Assembly (NCBI GenBank): GCA_934462885.1
Contig: CAKSJC010000028.1
Coordinates: 1 to 13,570 of the forward strand
Source: an uncultured Eubacteriales bacterium
GTDB lineage: Bacteria; Bacillota; Clostridia; Oscillospirales; CAG-272
Length of the DNA: 13,570 nucleotides
Direction of reading: 5' to 3'
Each line of letters begins with the position of its first letter. The first letter of the stretch is position 1. A program made the position numbers and the translations under genes. Positions 6,170 through 13,570 of the stretch are shown here, one piece after another. The notes beneath the pieces are model-generated. The model did no database searches. It saw only the letters and a program-made list of their open reading frames with translations, and was not told the DNA's origin.

Positions 6170-7045
6170 ATGTTTGATACAATCTCAAAAAAAGCGTATG
6201 CAAAGATAAACCTTTTTCTTAAAGTTTCGGGCGCACGTACCGACGGATATCATGATATAGAAACTGTAATGCAGCAAATATCTCTTTATGATAATGTCAT
6301 GGTTACATCTCTTCCGACACATGAAGGAGACCGACGAATTACCATTGAATGCTCTGAAAAATCTCTTCCGACCGACCGGACAAACATCGCTTATAGGTGC
6401 GCCGCCGCTTTTTTTGACCATTTCGGCATTAATGAATATAATATAAAAATATATATAGATAAAAAAATTCCAATAGCCGCCGGGCTTGCAGGGGGCTCAA
6501 CTGACGGCGCCGCTGTTCTTGAACTTTTGAACACAGTCACTAAAACCAACGCTTCTCTCACCGAGCTATGCAATATAGGTAAAAAAGTCGGAGCCGATAT
6601 CCCGTTTTGCCTGACAGGAAAGACCGCCTCGGCTTTTGGAATCGGTGAAATAATCAAACCTATAAAAATACCCTCTCTTCCGAATTATTCAATTCTTATC
6701 ATTTTTCCGGGAGACGGAGTTTCAACAAAAGAGGCTTACTCTCTTCTTGACAACCACCCCTCGATGTCAGATTACGACATATCTTCTGTTATTTCCGAGC
6801 TTGAACGGGGTGAGATTCCGCACTCCGTGTGCAACTCTTTCGAAAGCGTGATACTTCCCATTCACAAAAACGCCCGCACTGCGAAAGAACTTCTTCTCTC
6901 TTGCGGTGCAAAGCTTGCGATGATGAGCGGAAGCGGACCTTCGGTATTCGGCTTGTTCGATTCGCCGGAAACTCTTCAGAATGCTTACGAGCTAACAAAA
7001 AAAAGAGGTTTCCTCGCTTTCATTTGTTCTCCGATATTCGATTGA
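6170..7045 (+). CDS. ispE: 4-diphosphocytidyl-2-C-methyl-D-erythritol kinase (IspE)
   Basis: IspE phosphorylates the 2-hydroxyl of CDP-methylerythritol with ATP, the fourth step of the MEP route to isoprenoids. At 291 residues it has normal family length. The N-terminal GHMP-kinase strand AYAKINLFLKV carries the catalytic lysine (K12). The ATP loop is IPIAAGLAGGSTDGAA (glycine-rich part at residues 105-115). The catalytic aspartate is D143 in VGADIPFCL, and the C-terminal GHMP motif is MMSGSGPSVFGLF. The ATG at 6170 follows ACGGAGAT with good spacing and lies 13 bp after the DUF362-ferredoxin stop, so the two are co-transcribed. It is followed by a likely terminator. The enzyme is cytosolic and usually essential where the MEP route is the only source of isoprenoids. 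Confidence 0.95.
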   Translation: MFDTISKKAYAKINLFLKVSGARTDGYHDIETVMQQISLYDNVMVTSLPTHEGDRRITIECSEKSLPTDRTNIAYRCAAAFFDHFGINEYNIKIYIDKKIPIAAGLAGGSTDGAAVLELLNTVTKTNASLTELCNIGKKVGADIPFCLTGKTASAFGIGEIIKPIKIPSLPNYSILIIFPGDGVSTKEAYSLLDNHPSMSDYDISSVISELERGEIPHSVCNSFESVILPIHKNARTAKELLLSCGAKLAMMSGSGPSVFGLFDSPETLQNAYELTKKRGFLAFICSPIFD

Positions 7046-7091
7046 CCACACACAAAGCTTTTAATAATAAAACAATTGAGCTTTACGTTCT

Positions 7092-7157
7092 AAAACACAC
7101 AGCTGCGTATATTTATCCACTTTGTTCATTTTATCGTCTGTGTGTTTTTTCCTTTTT
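7092..7157 (+). terminator. Probable terminator after ispE
   Basis: AAAACACACAG (7092-7102) and CTGTGTGTTTT (7138-7148) are perfect 11-bp complements with a 35-nt loop, followed by a T-rich tract (TTTTTTCCTTTTT). The orientation suits the end of the DUF362-ispE operon. The loop is long for a rho-independent terminator, hence the moderate confidence. Confidence 0.5.
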
Positions 7158-7251
7158 ATGTAATTATTGCTTAGTGAAACAACGTTTTTTGCATATATTT
7201 TTTACAAATCGTAGAAATGAATTTCTTATACTCTTTTTTTATCAAAAAACA

Positions 7252-7280
7252 TTGCATTTATGATCAATTTATGGTATATT
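7252..7280 (+). promoter_or_regulatory. Sigma-A promoter of gdhA
   Basis: TTGCAT (7252-7257), a 17-nt spacer and TATATT (7275-7280) preceded by TGG (an extended -10) predict a start near 7287. The leader is about 34 nt and contains GGAGG at 7307-7311, 9 nt before the ATG. No riboswitch-like structure fits in so short a leader. Confidence 0.65.
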
Positions 7281-7320
7281 TTATTCTGTTAATGAAATAT
7301 TTATTCGGAGGCTTGCAAAA

Positions 7321-8655
7321 ATGAGTTATTTAATGAACGTTCTCAGTCAAGTTGAAACCAAATATTCCACTCAGCCGGAATTCCTCCAGGCTGTACGTGA
7401 GGTTTTCGAATCGCTTGAAAAAGTAATCACCGCAAACGAAAAATTATACGAACATGAAGCTATACTCGAACGTATAGTTGAACCCGACCGTCAGATTATG
7501 TTCCGAGTTCCATGGGTAGACGATCACGGACAAGTACGCATCAACACAGGATACAGAGTCCAATTCAACAACTCTATCGGTCCCTACAAGGGAGGTCTCC
7601 GTCTCCATCCGTCCGTAAACCTTTCTGTCATCAAGTTTCTCGGATTTGAGCAGGTATTTAAAAACTCTCTTACAGGTCTCCCGATCGGCGGTGCAAAGGG
7701 CGGCTCCGATTTTGACCCCAAAGGCAAGAGCGATCGTGAAGTAATGGCATTTTGCCAAAGCTTTATGACAGAGCTTTGTAAATATATCGGCGCCGACGCC
7801 GACGTTCCGGCAGGTGATATCGGTACGGGTGCGCGCGAGATCGGATATCTCTTCGGTCACTACAAACGTATAAAGGGTATTTATGAGGGCGTTCTTACAG
7901 GTAAGGGACTCACATACGGCGGATCTCTCGTTCGTACAGAGGCGACAGGATACGGTCTCCTATACCTCGTTGAGGAGCTGCTAAAGGATCACGGAAACAG
8001 TGTTGAGGGAAAGACTGTCTCTATCTCAGGCGCAGGTAACGTTGCAATTTACGCTGCCGAAAAAGCTTATAATCTCGGCGGAAAAGTAGTAACTCTCTCT
8101 GATTCGACCGGTTGGATCTACGATAAAAACGGCATAGATTTAAATCTAGTAAAAGAAATAAAAGAAGTCCGACGCGGCAGACTTTCCGACTACAAAGCAG
8201 CTAAACCTGAAGTCGAGTATCATGAAGGCCGCGGAGTATGGTCGGTCAAATCCGATATCGCTCTTCCCTGCGCTACTCAAAATGAACTTCTGCTTGACGA
8301 CGCAAAAGAGCTTGTTAAAAACGGTGTTGTATGCGTTTGTGAAGGCGCAAATATGCCCACATCCATTGAAGCTACAAAGTATCTCCAGGAACACGGCGTT
8401 CTCTTTGTTCCCGGAAAGGCTTCAAATGCCGGAGGCGTTGCGACATCCGCTCTTGAAATGTCGCAGAACAGCGAACGTCTCTCATGGACGTTTGAAAAAA
8501 TCGACACTAAATTAAGCGCCATCATGACAGGCATCTACCACAACATCGCCGATGCCGCAGCTGAATACGGACTTGCCGGCAACTATGTCGCAGGCGCTAA
8601 CATAGCAGGCTTTAAGAAAGTGGCTGACGCTATGCTTGCGCAGGGTGTTTGCTAA
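7321..8655 (+). CDS. gdhA: Glutamate dehydrogenase, hexameric bacterial type, probably NADP-specific
   Basis: This 444-residue enzyme interconverts glutamate with 2-oxoglutarate and ammonia. Length and motifs match small hexameric GDH. Lysines K90 (GPYKGGLRLHP), K114 (QVFKNSL) and K126 (PIGGAKGG), with D166 (VPAGDIGTG), align one position off the C. symbiosum active-site residues K89, K113, K125 and D165, as expected from counting the initial Met. The Rossmann coenzyme domain starts near SISGAGNVAIYAAEKA. That loop has A where NAD enzymes often have another residue, so coenzyme choice (NADP likely, NAD possible) is inferred from the family only. A strong promoter, a GGAGG site and a perfect terminator make it a single-gene transcript. 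Regular codon choice suggests high expression. The cytosolic role is ammonia assimilation or amino-acid fermentation. Confidence 0.96.
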   Translation: MSYLMNVLSQVETKYSTQPEFLQAVREVFESLEKVITANEKLYEHEAILERIVEPDRQIMFRVPWVDDHGQVRINTGYRVQFNNSIGPYKGGLRLHPSVNLSVIKFLGFEQVFKNSLTGLPIGGAKGGSDFDPKGKSDREVMAFCQSFMTELCKYIGADADVPAGDIGTGAREIGYLFGHYKRIKGIYEGVLTGKGLTYGGSLVRTEATGYGLLYLVEELLKDHGNSVEGKTVSISGAGNVAIYAAEKAYNLGGKVVTLSDSTGWIYDKNGIDLNLVKEIKEVRRGRLSDYKAAKPEVEYHEGRGVWSVKSDIALPCATQNELLLDDAKELVKNGVVCVCEGANMPTSIEATKYLQEHGVLFVPGKASNAGGVATSALEMSQNSERLSWTFEKIDTKLSAIMTGIYHNIADAAAEYGLAGNYVAGANIAGFKKVADAMLAQGVC

Positions 8656-8692
8656 AATTGATTTTCTAGCAGAGGTATTTCTTTGCAACGAC

Positions 8693-8711
8693 TATCCGCG
8701 CAAAGCGGATA
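8693..8711. repeat. Short perfect hairpin in the gdhA 3' region
   Basis: TATCCGC, a GCAAA loop and GCGGATA form a 7-bp perfect stem. Flanking CGAC (8689-8692) and GTCG (8720-8723) could add an outer stem. It lies between the gdhA stop and the gdhA terminator and has no T-run, so it is more likely an RNA-stability element or chance than a second terminator. Confidence 0.4.
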
Positions 8712-8747
8712 CTTGTCATGTCGTAAGTTTTACCGAATACACAATAC

Positions 8748-8791
8748 AAAAATCGTTCGGAATGAAGTAGTTCATTCCGAACGATTTTTTT
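8748..8791 (+). terminator. Rho-independent terminator of gdhA
   Basis: A 19-bp perfect stem, AAAAATCGTTCGGAATGAA against TTCATTCCGAACGATTTTT, closes on a GTAG loop and ends in seven T residues. It is the clearest terminator in the window and separates gdhA from the calcium ATPase. Confidence 0.92.
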
Positions 8792-8871
8792 GCGAGTAAT
8801 TTTTATTTTATGTGACGAATATACTGTATCAGCTTAAATAAACCGGATAACAGAAAGGCACGGGCAAATAA

Positions 8872-11652
8872 ATGAATGAAAGTGTAAAACTTCGATTCGG
8901 AAGAGCTGCGGAGAAAAAAAGCTCCGGACGCGAACTCAAAATTCCATCTATTTCATGCGGACTTTCATACAGCGAGGTACAGTTTTCCAAAAAGAAATAC
9001 GGCACAAATCAAATGTCGCCCAAAAAAAGATCCGGATTTTTTAGGCAATACTTAAAAAATCTTAACGATCCAATAATCAAAATACTGATTTGCGCGCTGC
9101 TTATAAACATAGTGTTTACTTTCTCCAACATAAACTGGGCGGAGTCTGTGGGAATAGCGGCAACCGTTCTCATTTCTACTCTTGTCTCGACAGTTTCGGA
9201 ACATTCATCAGGTTCTGCTTTTGAAAAGCTTTATAAAACTCTCGGGGATACATCTTGTAAGGTGCTTAGAAACGGAATAGAGACTATGTGCCCCGTTTCC
9301 GAGATCGTAAGATATGACATTGTTTACCTTTTTCCCGGAGACACCGTTCCGGCTGACGGAATAATCATAGACGGAAAAATATCGTGCGATGAATCGCCGC
9401 TCACCGGAGAAAGCAAAAATGTTTCAAAAATTCCCGATCCATCTGTATATCGCGCACTCTCCGAAAATAAATCCGCAGGAAAGATTAAGACCGGCGATGG
9501 CTGCGGTATCTTCAGAGGAAGTCACGTTTCTCAAGGCGAAGGCATAATGCTTGTGATAAGCGTCGGAGAAAATACCATGTACGGCTCAATCGCAACTGAA
9601 CTTTCGGAAGATGAAGGAAGCAGTCCGCTGAAAAAGCGTTTGGCTGAACTTGCGAGAACTATCTCAAAGATCGGCTATGTTTCGGCGGCGATAGTAGCTG
9701 TCGTGCATCTTGCAGACGCTTTTTGGTTTGACGCAGGAATGAATCTCTCGGTAGCTCTCATGCGCGTGCGCGATCTTAAATTTTTAGCATCAGAGCTAAT
9801 ACACGCACTGACTATGGCTATTTCAATAGTGGTCGTAGCTGTTCCCGAAGGACTTCCGATGATGATAACGGTAGTTCTCTCATCTAATATGAAAAGGATG
9901 CTCCGTTCCGGCGTTCTGATACGACGTCTTGTCGGTATCGAAACTGCCGGAAACATAGATATTCTTTTCACAGACAAAACAGGAACTCTTACCACCGGAA
10001 ATCTCTTTGTATCGGGATTTCATACAGCTGATTCATTGTTTGAATCATTTTCTTCCTGCTCACAACGTGTGAAGGAAAGCTTAAAAAAGAGCGCCCTTTC
10101 ATGTTCATCCGTAAACAATGCTACCGAGCGGGCTATAAACTCTTTTGTCGGCATAAGGCGTATGCAAATTAAGAGTGATCCCGAAAATTCCATTCCGTTT
10201 GACTCGTCAAAAAAATATGCTGCGGGGCGTATCGGCGGCAAAACCTATATTCGCGGCGCAGCAGAGTATATACTTCCGAGGTGCAATTCTTATCTCTCAT
10301 TTGACGGGAGCGTAAAACCTCTCACAGCGGATGTCAGGCAAGAAATAGAAAAAAAGATATCGGAATACGCATCCGGAGCATTCAGAGTACTTCTTCAAGC
10401 GGAAGGTAACGAAAATGATTTCGACAGTCTAAAGAACGGATTGCAGACGCGCTCTCTCACATTTATAGGCATGTTCTGTATAAATGACGAAATCAGAAAA
10501 GAGGCGTTTCCGGCAGTTGCCGAATGTAAGGAAGCCGGTATACAGGTTATAATGATAACGGGAGATAATTCGGAAACAGCGGCGGTAATAGCAGCAAAAT
10601 GCGGCATTACAGCAAACTCCTGCAAAATGCCGAAAACGCCTTCCGAAGCGCTTAAATATTCCGATTCAAACTATGACCTTCTTATCAGCGGTGAGCTCAT
10701 GCGCGAGCTTGGGGACGAAGATATAAAAAAACTTCTTCCAAAGGTATGCGTTATATCACGAGTAACTCCGGGCGATAAAAGCAGACTCGTTAGACTTGCC
10801 AAAGAATCCGGACACATTACCGCAATGACGGGAGACGGCGTAAACGACGCTCCCGCGCTCAAAGCCGCTGACGTTGGTTTTGCTATGGGAAGCGGTACCG
10901 ACATTGCCCGCGAAGCCGGAGATATAGTTATCACTGATGACAATTTTGTTTCAATTACAAAAGCTGTCCTCTATGGGAGAACTATATTTGAAAGTATAAG
11001 AAAATTTATCACTTTCCAACTTACGATGAATATGGCGGCGGTAGGTGTTTCCGTTATAGGAACTGTATTTGGTATAGAAAGTCCCGTGACTGTCATACAG
11101 ATGCTGTGGGTTAACATAATAATGGACACTTTAGGTTCTCTCGCTTTTGCAGGCGAACCGGCTCTTTCGGAATATATGAGGCGAAAACCCGTAAAACGCT
11201 CCGAACCTATTCTGACAAGTCAAATGATAATTCAAATCGCACTAAACGGAGGTTTTGCGGTTGCGCTTTCGCTGCTCTTTCTCCTTTCTCCCGGAATACG
11301 CCACTTTTTTACGGGAGATGAAGTCTATTTTCAAACATTATTCTTTGCGTTGTTTATTTTTATAGGGATAGTCATTGCAAACTGCACGAGGACTCCTCAT
11401 ATAAACCTTTTCTCAAACCTTAAAAAGAATAAACCGTTTCTTATCATAATGTCGGCTGTCGGATTTATACAAATTCTGATAATATACTTCGGAGGAGAAA
11501 CATTCAGGTGTGTTCCCGTGGAATTTCATGATCTGATTATATGTCTTCTCTTCTCCTTAAGTGTTGTTCCGTTCGATTCGATAAGAAAAGCATTTTCTGA
11601 ACTGATAAAAATCCGTCGAAAAAGCAGACACTATATTGAAAAGAAAACATAA
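8872..11652 (+). CDS. P-type calcium-transporting ATPase, plasma-membrane (P2B) type
   Basis: This 926-residue protein couples ATP hydrolysis to Ca2+ export. Order: cation-ATPase N-terminal segment (GLSYSEVQFSKKKYG), membrane helices M1-M2 (about 68-107), actuator domain with TGES (178-181), M3-M4 with VPEGLP (324-329), phosphorylation site DKTGTLT (D368), nucleotide-binding domain with YIRGAAEYIL, hinge TGDGVNDAPALKAADVG (653 onward), then M5-M10 to the C-terminus. M6 reads QMLWVNIIMDT, with N748 and D752 as in PMCA-type pumps; this and VAVPEGLP fit type IIB better than SERCA. The start at 8872 has only a modest AAAGG upstream; an ATG 4 nt later is out of frame. A weak TATACT at 8820-8825 may be its -10. 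No long C-terminal calmodulin-type tail is seen. It converges with the SIS gene. Ca2+ specificity is inferred from the family. Confidence 0.93.
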   Translation: MNESVKLRFGRAAEKKSSGRELKIPSISCGLSYSEVQFSKKKYGTNQMSPKKRSGFFRQYLKNLNDPIIKILICALLINIVFTFSNINWAESVGIAATVLISTLVSTVSEHSSGSAFEKLYKTLGDTSCKVLRNGIETMCPVSEIVRYDIVYLFPGDTVPADGIIIDGKISCDESPLTGESKNVSKIPDPSVYRALSENKSAGKIKTGDGCGIFRGSHVSQGEGIMLVISVGENTMYGSIATELSEDEGSSPLKKRLAELARTISKIGYVSAAIVAVVHLADAFWFDAGMNLSVALMRVRDLKFLASELIHALTMAISIVVVAVPEGLPMMITVVLSSNMKRMLRSGVLIRRLVGIETAGNIDILFTDKTGTLTTGNLFVSGFHTADSLFESFSSCSQRVKESLKKSALSCSSVNNATERAINSFVGIRRMQIKSDPENSIPFDSSKKYAAGRIGGKTYIRGAAEYILPRCNSYLSFDGSVKPLTADVRQEIEKKISEYASGAFRVLLQAEGNENDFDSLKNGLQTRSLTFIGMFCINDEIRKEAFPAVAECKEAGIQVIMITGDNSETAAVIAAKCGITANSCKMPKTPSEALKYSDSNYDLLISGELMRELGDEDIKKLLPKVCVISRVTPGDKSRLVRLAKESGHITAMTGDGVNDAPALKAADVGFAMGSGTDIAREAGDIVITDDNFVSITKAVLYGRTIFESIRKFITFQLTMNMAAVGVSVIGTVFGIESPVTVIQMLWVNIIMDTLGSLAFAGEPALSEYMRRKPVKRSEPILTSQMIIQIALNGGFAVALSLLFLLSPGIRHFFTGDEVYFQTLFFALFIFIGIVIANCTRTPHINLFSNLKKNKPFLIIMSAVGFIQILIIYFGGETFRCVPVEFHDLIICLLFSLSVVPFDSIRKAFSELIKIRRKSRHYIEKKT

Positions 11653-11697
11653 AGAAGTATGAGGGTTGCGTATATGCGCAAGCTCTTCAATCATAGC

Positions 11698-11738
11698 GAA
11701 AGCCTTTCGGAAGGAAGTTTTCCTGCCGAAAGGCTTTC
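11698..11738. terminator. Large hairpin between convergent genes, possible bidirectional terminator
   Basis: GAAAGCCTTTCGG and CCGAAAGGCTTTC form a 13-bp perfect stem. Within it, after one mismatch, AGGAA and TTCCT pair around a GTT loop, so the whole 41 bp folds into one long rod. It lies 46 bp after the ATPase stop and 24 bp beyond the SIS stop. Neither side has a proper T-run, so it is an imperfect intrinsic terminator that may instead block readthrough or protect both 3' ends. Confidence 0.55.
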
Positions 11739-11761
11739 AGCATATCAAAAGTATATTAAAA

Positions 11762-12802
11762 TTACTTCGTAATCGTGATCTTGTTTATTACGCCTGCGAG
11801 GTCCGGATCTATGCCGCGAACAATAGTCATACAGCAAGCCAAAAGCTGGAATGCCATAACAGCCATATAAACAAATGTGAACTCGCTTCCGGTGTTCGGA
11901 AGAACAAGGGCATGCGTACCTGCGGGCGCTTCGGAAGCGTCGTCAGTAACTACGATAACATCAGCGTCTACACCGAGAAGCTTTTCAATAATAGCAGCCG
12001 AGTCGTCGGATGTTTTTCCCTTCGGAGAAATAACAAATACGAGATCTCCTTTTTTGACCTGTGCGATCGGACCGTGGTGAAAATCTGATGTAGGATAGCC
12101 TTTCATTTTGATCTTATTTGTTTCGAGCATCTTAAGAGCGCCTTCAAGAGCGATACAATATGATACGCCTCTGCCAAGCAGTATTGCTCCGGGAATATTC
12201 TGATACTTTGCGGCAAGTGTTTTTATCTCATCATATTTTGTATCAAGAAGCTCTGCCGCCTTAGCGGAAACTCCTCTCATTTCAGCAAGAAGCGCGTCGT
12301 TTTCCGCCCATACCGCAGCAAGCGTGCCGAGAATCATCATTTGTGTGGTGAAAGTCTTTGTCGCGGCTATACTTGCTTCAAGTCCGCATCCGCAGAAGAG
12401 ATGATAATCCGCAAACTTAGCCATAGGAGATTCGGTATTATTTGTTACGGCAACTGTTATAGCTCCGTCAGCCTTTGCTGATTCAAGAACCGCAAGAACG
12501 TCCTCAGCTTTACCGGACTGTGAGACTCCTATAACAAGCTGATCTCTTAAGTCAACATGAGCGCCGTATTTCGTAAACACTGATGGAGTTCCTAAAGTAC
12601 ATGGAACCCCTGCAAAAATTCCAAAGAGGTACTGTGCATAAACGCAGGCATGATCTGATGTTCCGCGGGCCGCAAAATAAATATTATGTATTCCTCTCTT
12701 CTTTGCTTTGTCAACAATCTCTTTTATTGTGGGAAGATTGCTGTCAATGACGCGAGAAAGAGCGGCAGGTTGTTCTCTTATTTCTTTTTCAAGGTTGATC
12801 AT
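11762..12802 (-). CDS. Double-SIS sugar-phosphate isomerase/deaminase (GlmS C-domain-like)
   Basis: This 346-residue protein has two SIS domains and no glutaminase half. The first SIS domain carries YFAARGTSDHA and GVSQSGKAEDVL (the SxSG phosphate loop). The second carries LLGRGVSYCIALEGALKMLE and ends with DFHHGPIAQV, where GlmS has a KHGP motif. Proteins of this build include glucosamine-6-phosphate deaminase of the NagB-II kind, AgaS and fructoselysine-phosphate deglycases; the sequence does not decide between them. The start is taken at ATG 12802 because GGAGAT lies 9 nt upstream, overlapping the TAA stop of the AEC gene; an in-frame ATG at 12817 and GTG at 12835 lack spacing. It is 5 bp behind the AEC transporter, so the two are co-transcribed and probably coupled. 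Cytoplasmic. Confidence 0.88.
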   Translation of the reverse strand: MINLEKEIREQPAALSRVIDSNLPTIKEIVDKAKKRGIHNIYFAARGTSDHACVYAQYLFGIFAGVPCTLGTPSVFTKYGAHVDLRDQLVIGVSQSGKAEDVLAVLESAKADGAITVAVTNNTESPMAKFADYHLFCGCGLEASIAATKTFTTQMMILGTLAAVWAENDALLAEMRGVSAKAAELLDTKYDEIKTLAAKYQNIPGAILLGRGVSYCIALEGALKMLETNKIKMKGYPTSDFHHGPIAQVKKGDLVFVISPKGKTSDDSAAIIEKLLGVDADVIVVTDDASEAPAGTHALVLPNTGSEFTFVYMAVMAFQLLACCMTIVRGIDPDLAGVINKITITK

Positions 12803-12807
12803 TTGTT

Positions 12808-13570
12808 TTATCTCCATTCCAAAAAATTGCAACACATAAGCGTCGAAACCAGGAGTATCTGTCCGGCAAGCTCGTGATCGTTACCCATTTTTTTAGCCAT
12901 GATATAGCTTGACACAGCGGTCGGAGAGCCGAAACAGATAAGAATAACTCCGAGTGACGGACCTCTCAACCCTGCAAGGACTGCGGCAGAAAGTACAATC
13001 GCAGGAAGTATCACTGTCTTTACGAGAGAAGCATAGATTGCATAACCTATTCTTCCCCTAAGGCTTTCCCTCTTGAAATTCGCTCCGAGACTTATCAGCG
13101 CAAGCGGAGTTGCAAGATTTGAAAGGTATATCAGTGTTTTATTAACAGCTGTCGGAATATATATCTTAAAGAGCATAAACGGAACCGCCAAGATGACTCC
13201 GATTATGAGAGGATTCGTTACAATGTTTTTCAGCACAGTTTTTATTGTAGTAGTGCTGAACTTATTTTCGTTTTTACTTGAAAAAACTGACAGAAGAATT
13301 ACGGAGTATGCGTTAAACATTAAGATTATAAACGGCATAACAAGAGCGATTGTCTGCCCGCCGCTCTCTCCGAACATATTAACCGCAAGAGGCACTCCCA
13401 GGATTGCAAAGTTAGATCTGCACATTCCTTGTGCAAGTGCACCCCTCTTCGACTTATCTTTGACAAAGAGCGAAGTAAGAACCGATACAACAACAAAACT
13501 GACTGTAACCGAAACTATACAGAAAACTATAAGTTCAAGATCAGCTTGTTTGTTAAAGTCGCACGATGCG
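12808..13570 (-). CDS. AEC (auxin efflux carrier) family transporter, N-terminus outside window
   Basis: The minus-strand frame is open from the window edge to the TAA at 12810-12808, 254 codons, so the start lies outside; an internal Met at 13425 is not the start, because the open frame continues to residues such as LELIVFCIV and SLFVKDKSKRGA upstream. Several hydrophobic helices are seen, with AEC signatures MCRSNFAILGVPLA, TNPLIIGVILA, LATPLALISLGA and FGSPTAVSSYIMAKKMGND. The family moves small acids (malate, pyruvate-like compounds, possibly others) across the membrane; the substrate here is unknown. The protein ends LVSTLMCCNFLEWR, so the last membrane helix is shorter than usual. It is followed by the SIS gene. 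Confidence 0.87.
   Translation of the reverse strand, partial: ASCDFNKQADLELIVFCIVSVTVSFVVVSVLTSLFVKDKSKRGALAQGMCRSNFAILGVPLAVNMFGESGGQTIALVMPFIILMFNAYSVILLSVFSSKNENKFSTTTIKTVLKNIVTNPLIIGVILAVPFMLFKIYIPTAVNKTLIYLSNLATPLALISLGANFKRESLRGRIGYAIYASLVKTVILPAIVLSAAVLAGLRGPSLGVILICFGSPTAVSSYIMAKKMGNDHELAGQILLVSTLMCCNFLEWR

Noticed and set aside
6829..7263. Plus-strand open frame of 144 codons running from inside ispE past its stop
   Set aside because: It is a frame shadow of ispE. It begins within a strongly supported GHMP kinase, has no ribosome binding site and crosses the probable terminator.
7444..7860. Minus-strand 138-codon open frame
   Set aside because: It lies opposite gdhA and arises from the codon bias of that highly conserved gene; no homologous motif is visible.
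8656..8747. Small RNA gene between gdhA and its terminator
   Set aside because: No promoter is seen and the region is explained as the gdhA 3' untranslated end with one short hairpin.
11666..12088. Plus-strand 140-codon open frame
   Set aside because: Its start overlaps the intergenic hairpin and it runs opposite the SIS gene; the translation has no domain features.

Overview
The window looks like chromosomal DNA from an endospore-forming Clostridia-type Firmicute, probably anaerobic. The evidence is a YaaH/SleL-type LysM plus glycoside hydrolase 18 spore enzyme, an RqcH (NFACT) protein, a Clostridium symbiosum-like hexameric glutamate dehydrogenase, the MEP-pathway kinase IspE, strong GGAGG ribosome binding sites and sigma-A promoters of Gram-positive type. 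Base composition is moderately AT-rich, with A/T-rich intergenic DNA. I see no rRNA, tRNA, CRISPR array, insertion sequence, phage gene or attachment site, so this reads as an ordinary core-genome segment rather than a mobile region.

Layout. Positions 1-1081 (minus) hold the N-terminal 360 residues of the spore-type hydrolase; its C-terminus lies outside the window. A 330-bp gene-free gap follows, with two hairpins, one of them a good terminator. Positions 1414-4759 (minus) hold three genes read leftwards: a GNAT acetyltransferase, rqcH overlapping it by 11 bp, and, after a 117-bp spacer with unusual secondary structure, a HAD-IIB phosphatase/mutase resembling eukaryotic phosphomannomutase. 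A divergent promoter region (4760-4983) separates these from a rightward pair: a DUF362 protein with two 4Fe-4S clusters, and ispE. Next come gdhA with its own promoter and a textbook terminator, then a 926-residue P-type calcium ATPase of the plasma-membrane (P2B) type. The right end is a convergent minus-strand pair: a partial AEC-family transporter followed 5 bp later by a double-SIS sugar-phosphate deaminase/isomerase-like protein.

How the genes work together. The GNAT/rqcH overlap suggests coupled translation, and RqcH is the ribosome rescue factor that adds alanine tails to stalled nascent chains. The DUF362-ferredoxin/ispE pair may link electron transfer or an unknown redox function to isoprenoid synthesis. 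GdhA connects ammonia and 2-oxoglutarate to glutamate. The AEC/SIS pair suggests uptake or export of a small acid alongside amino-sugar or glycated-compound phosphate metabolism. None of these links is proven by sequence alone.

No clearly new multi-gene system is visible. The points most worth a second look are the interleaved inverted repeats (possible pseudoknot) and the palindrome in the leader of the phosphomannomutase-like gene, substitutions in the RqcH NFACT-N motif, the GNAT-RqcH coupling, and the DUF362-IspE coupling.
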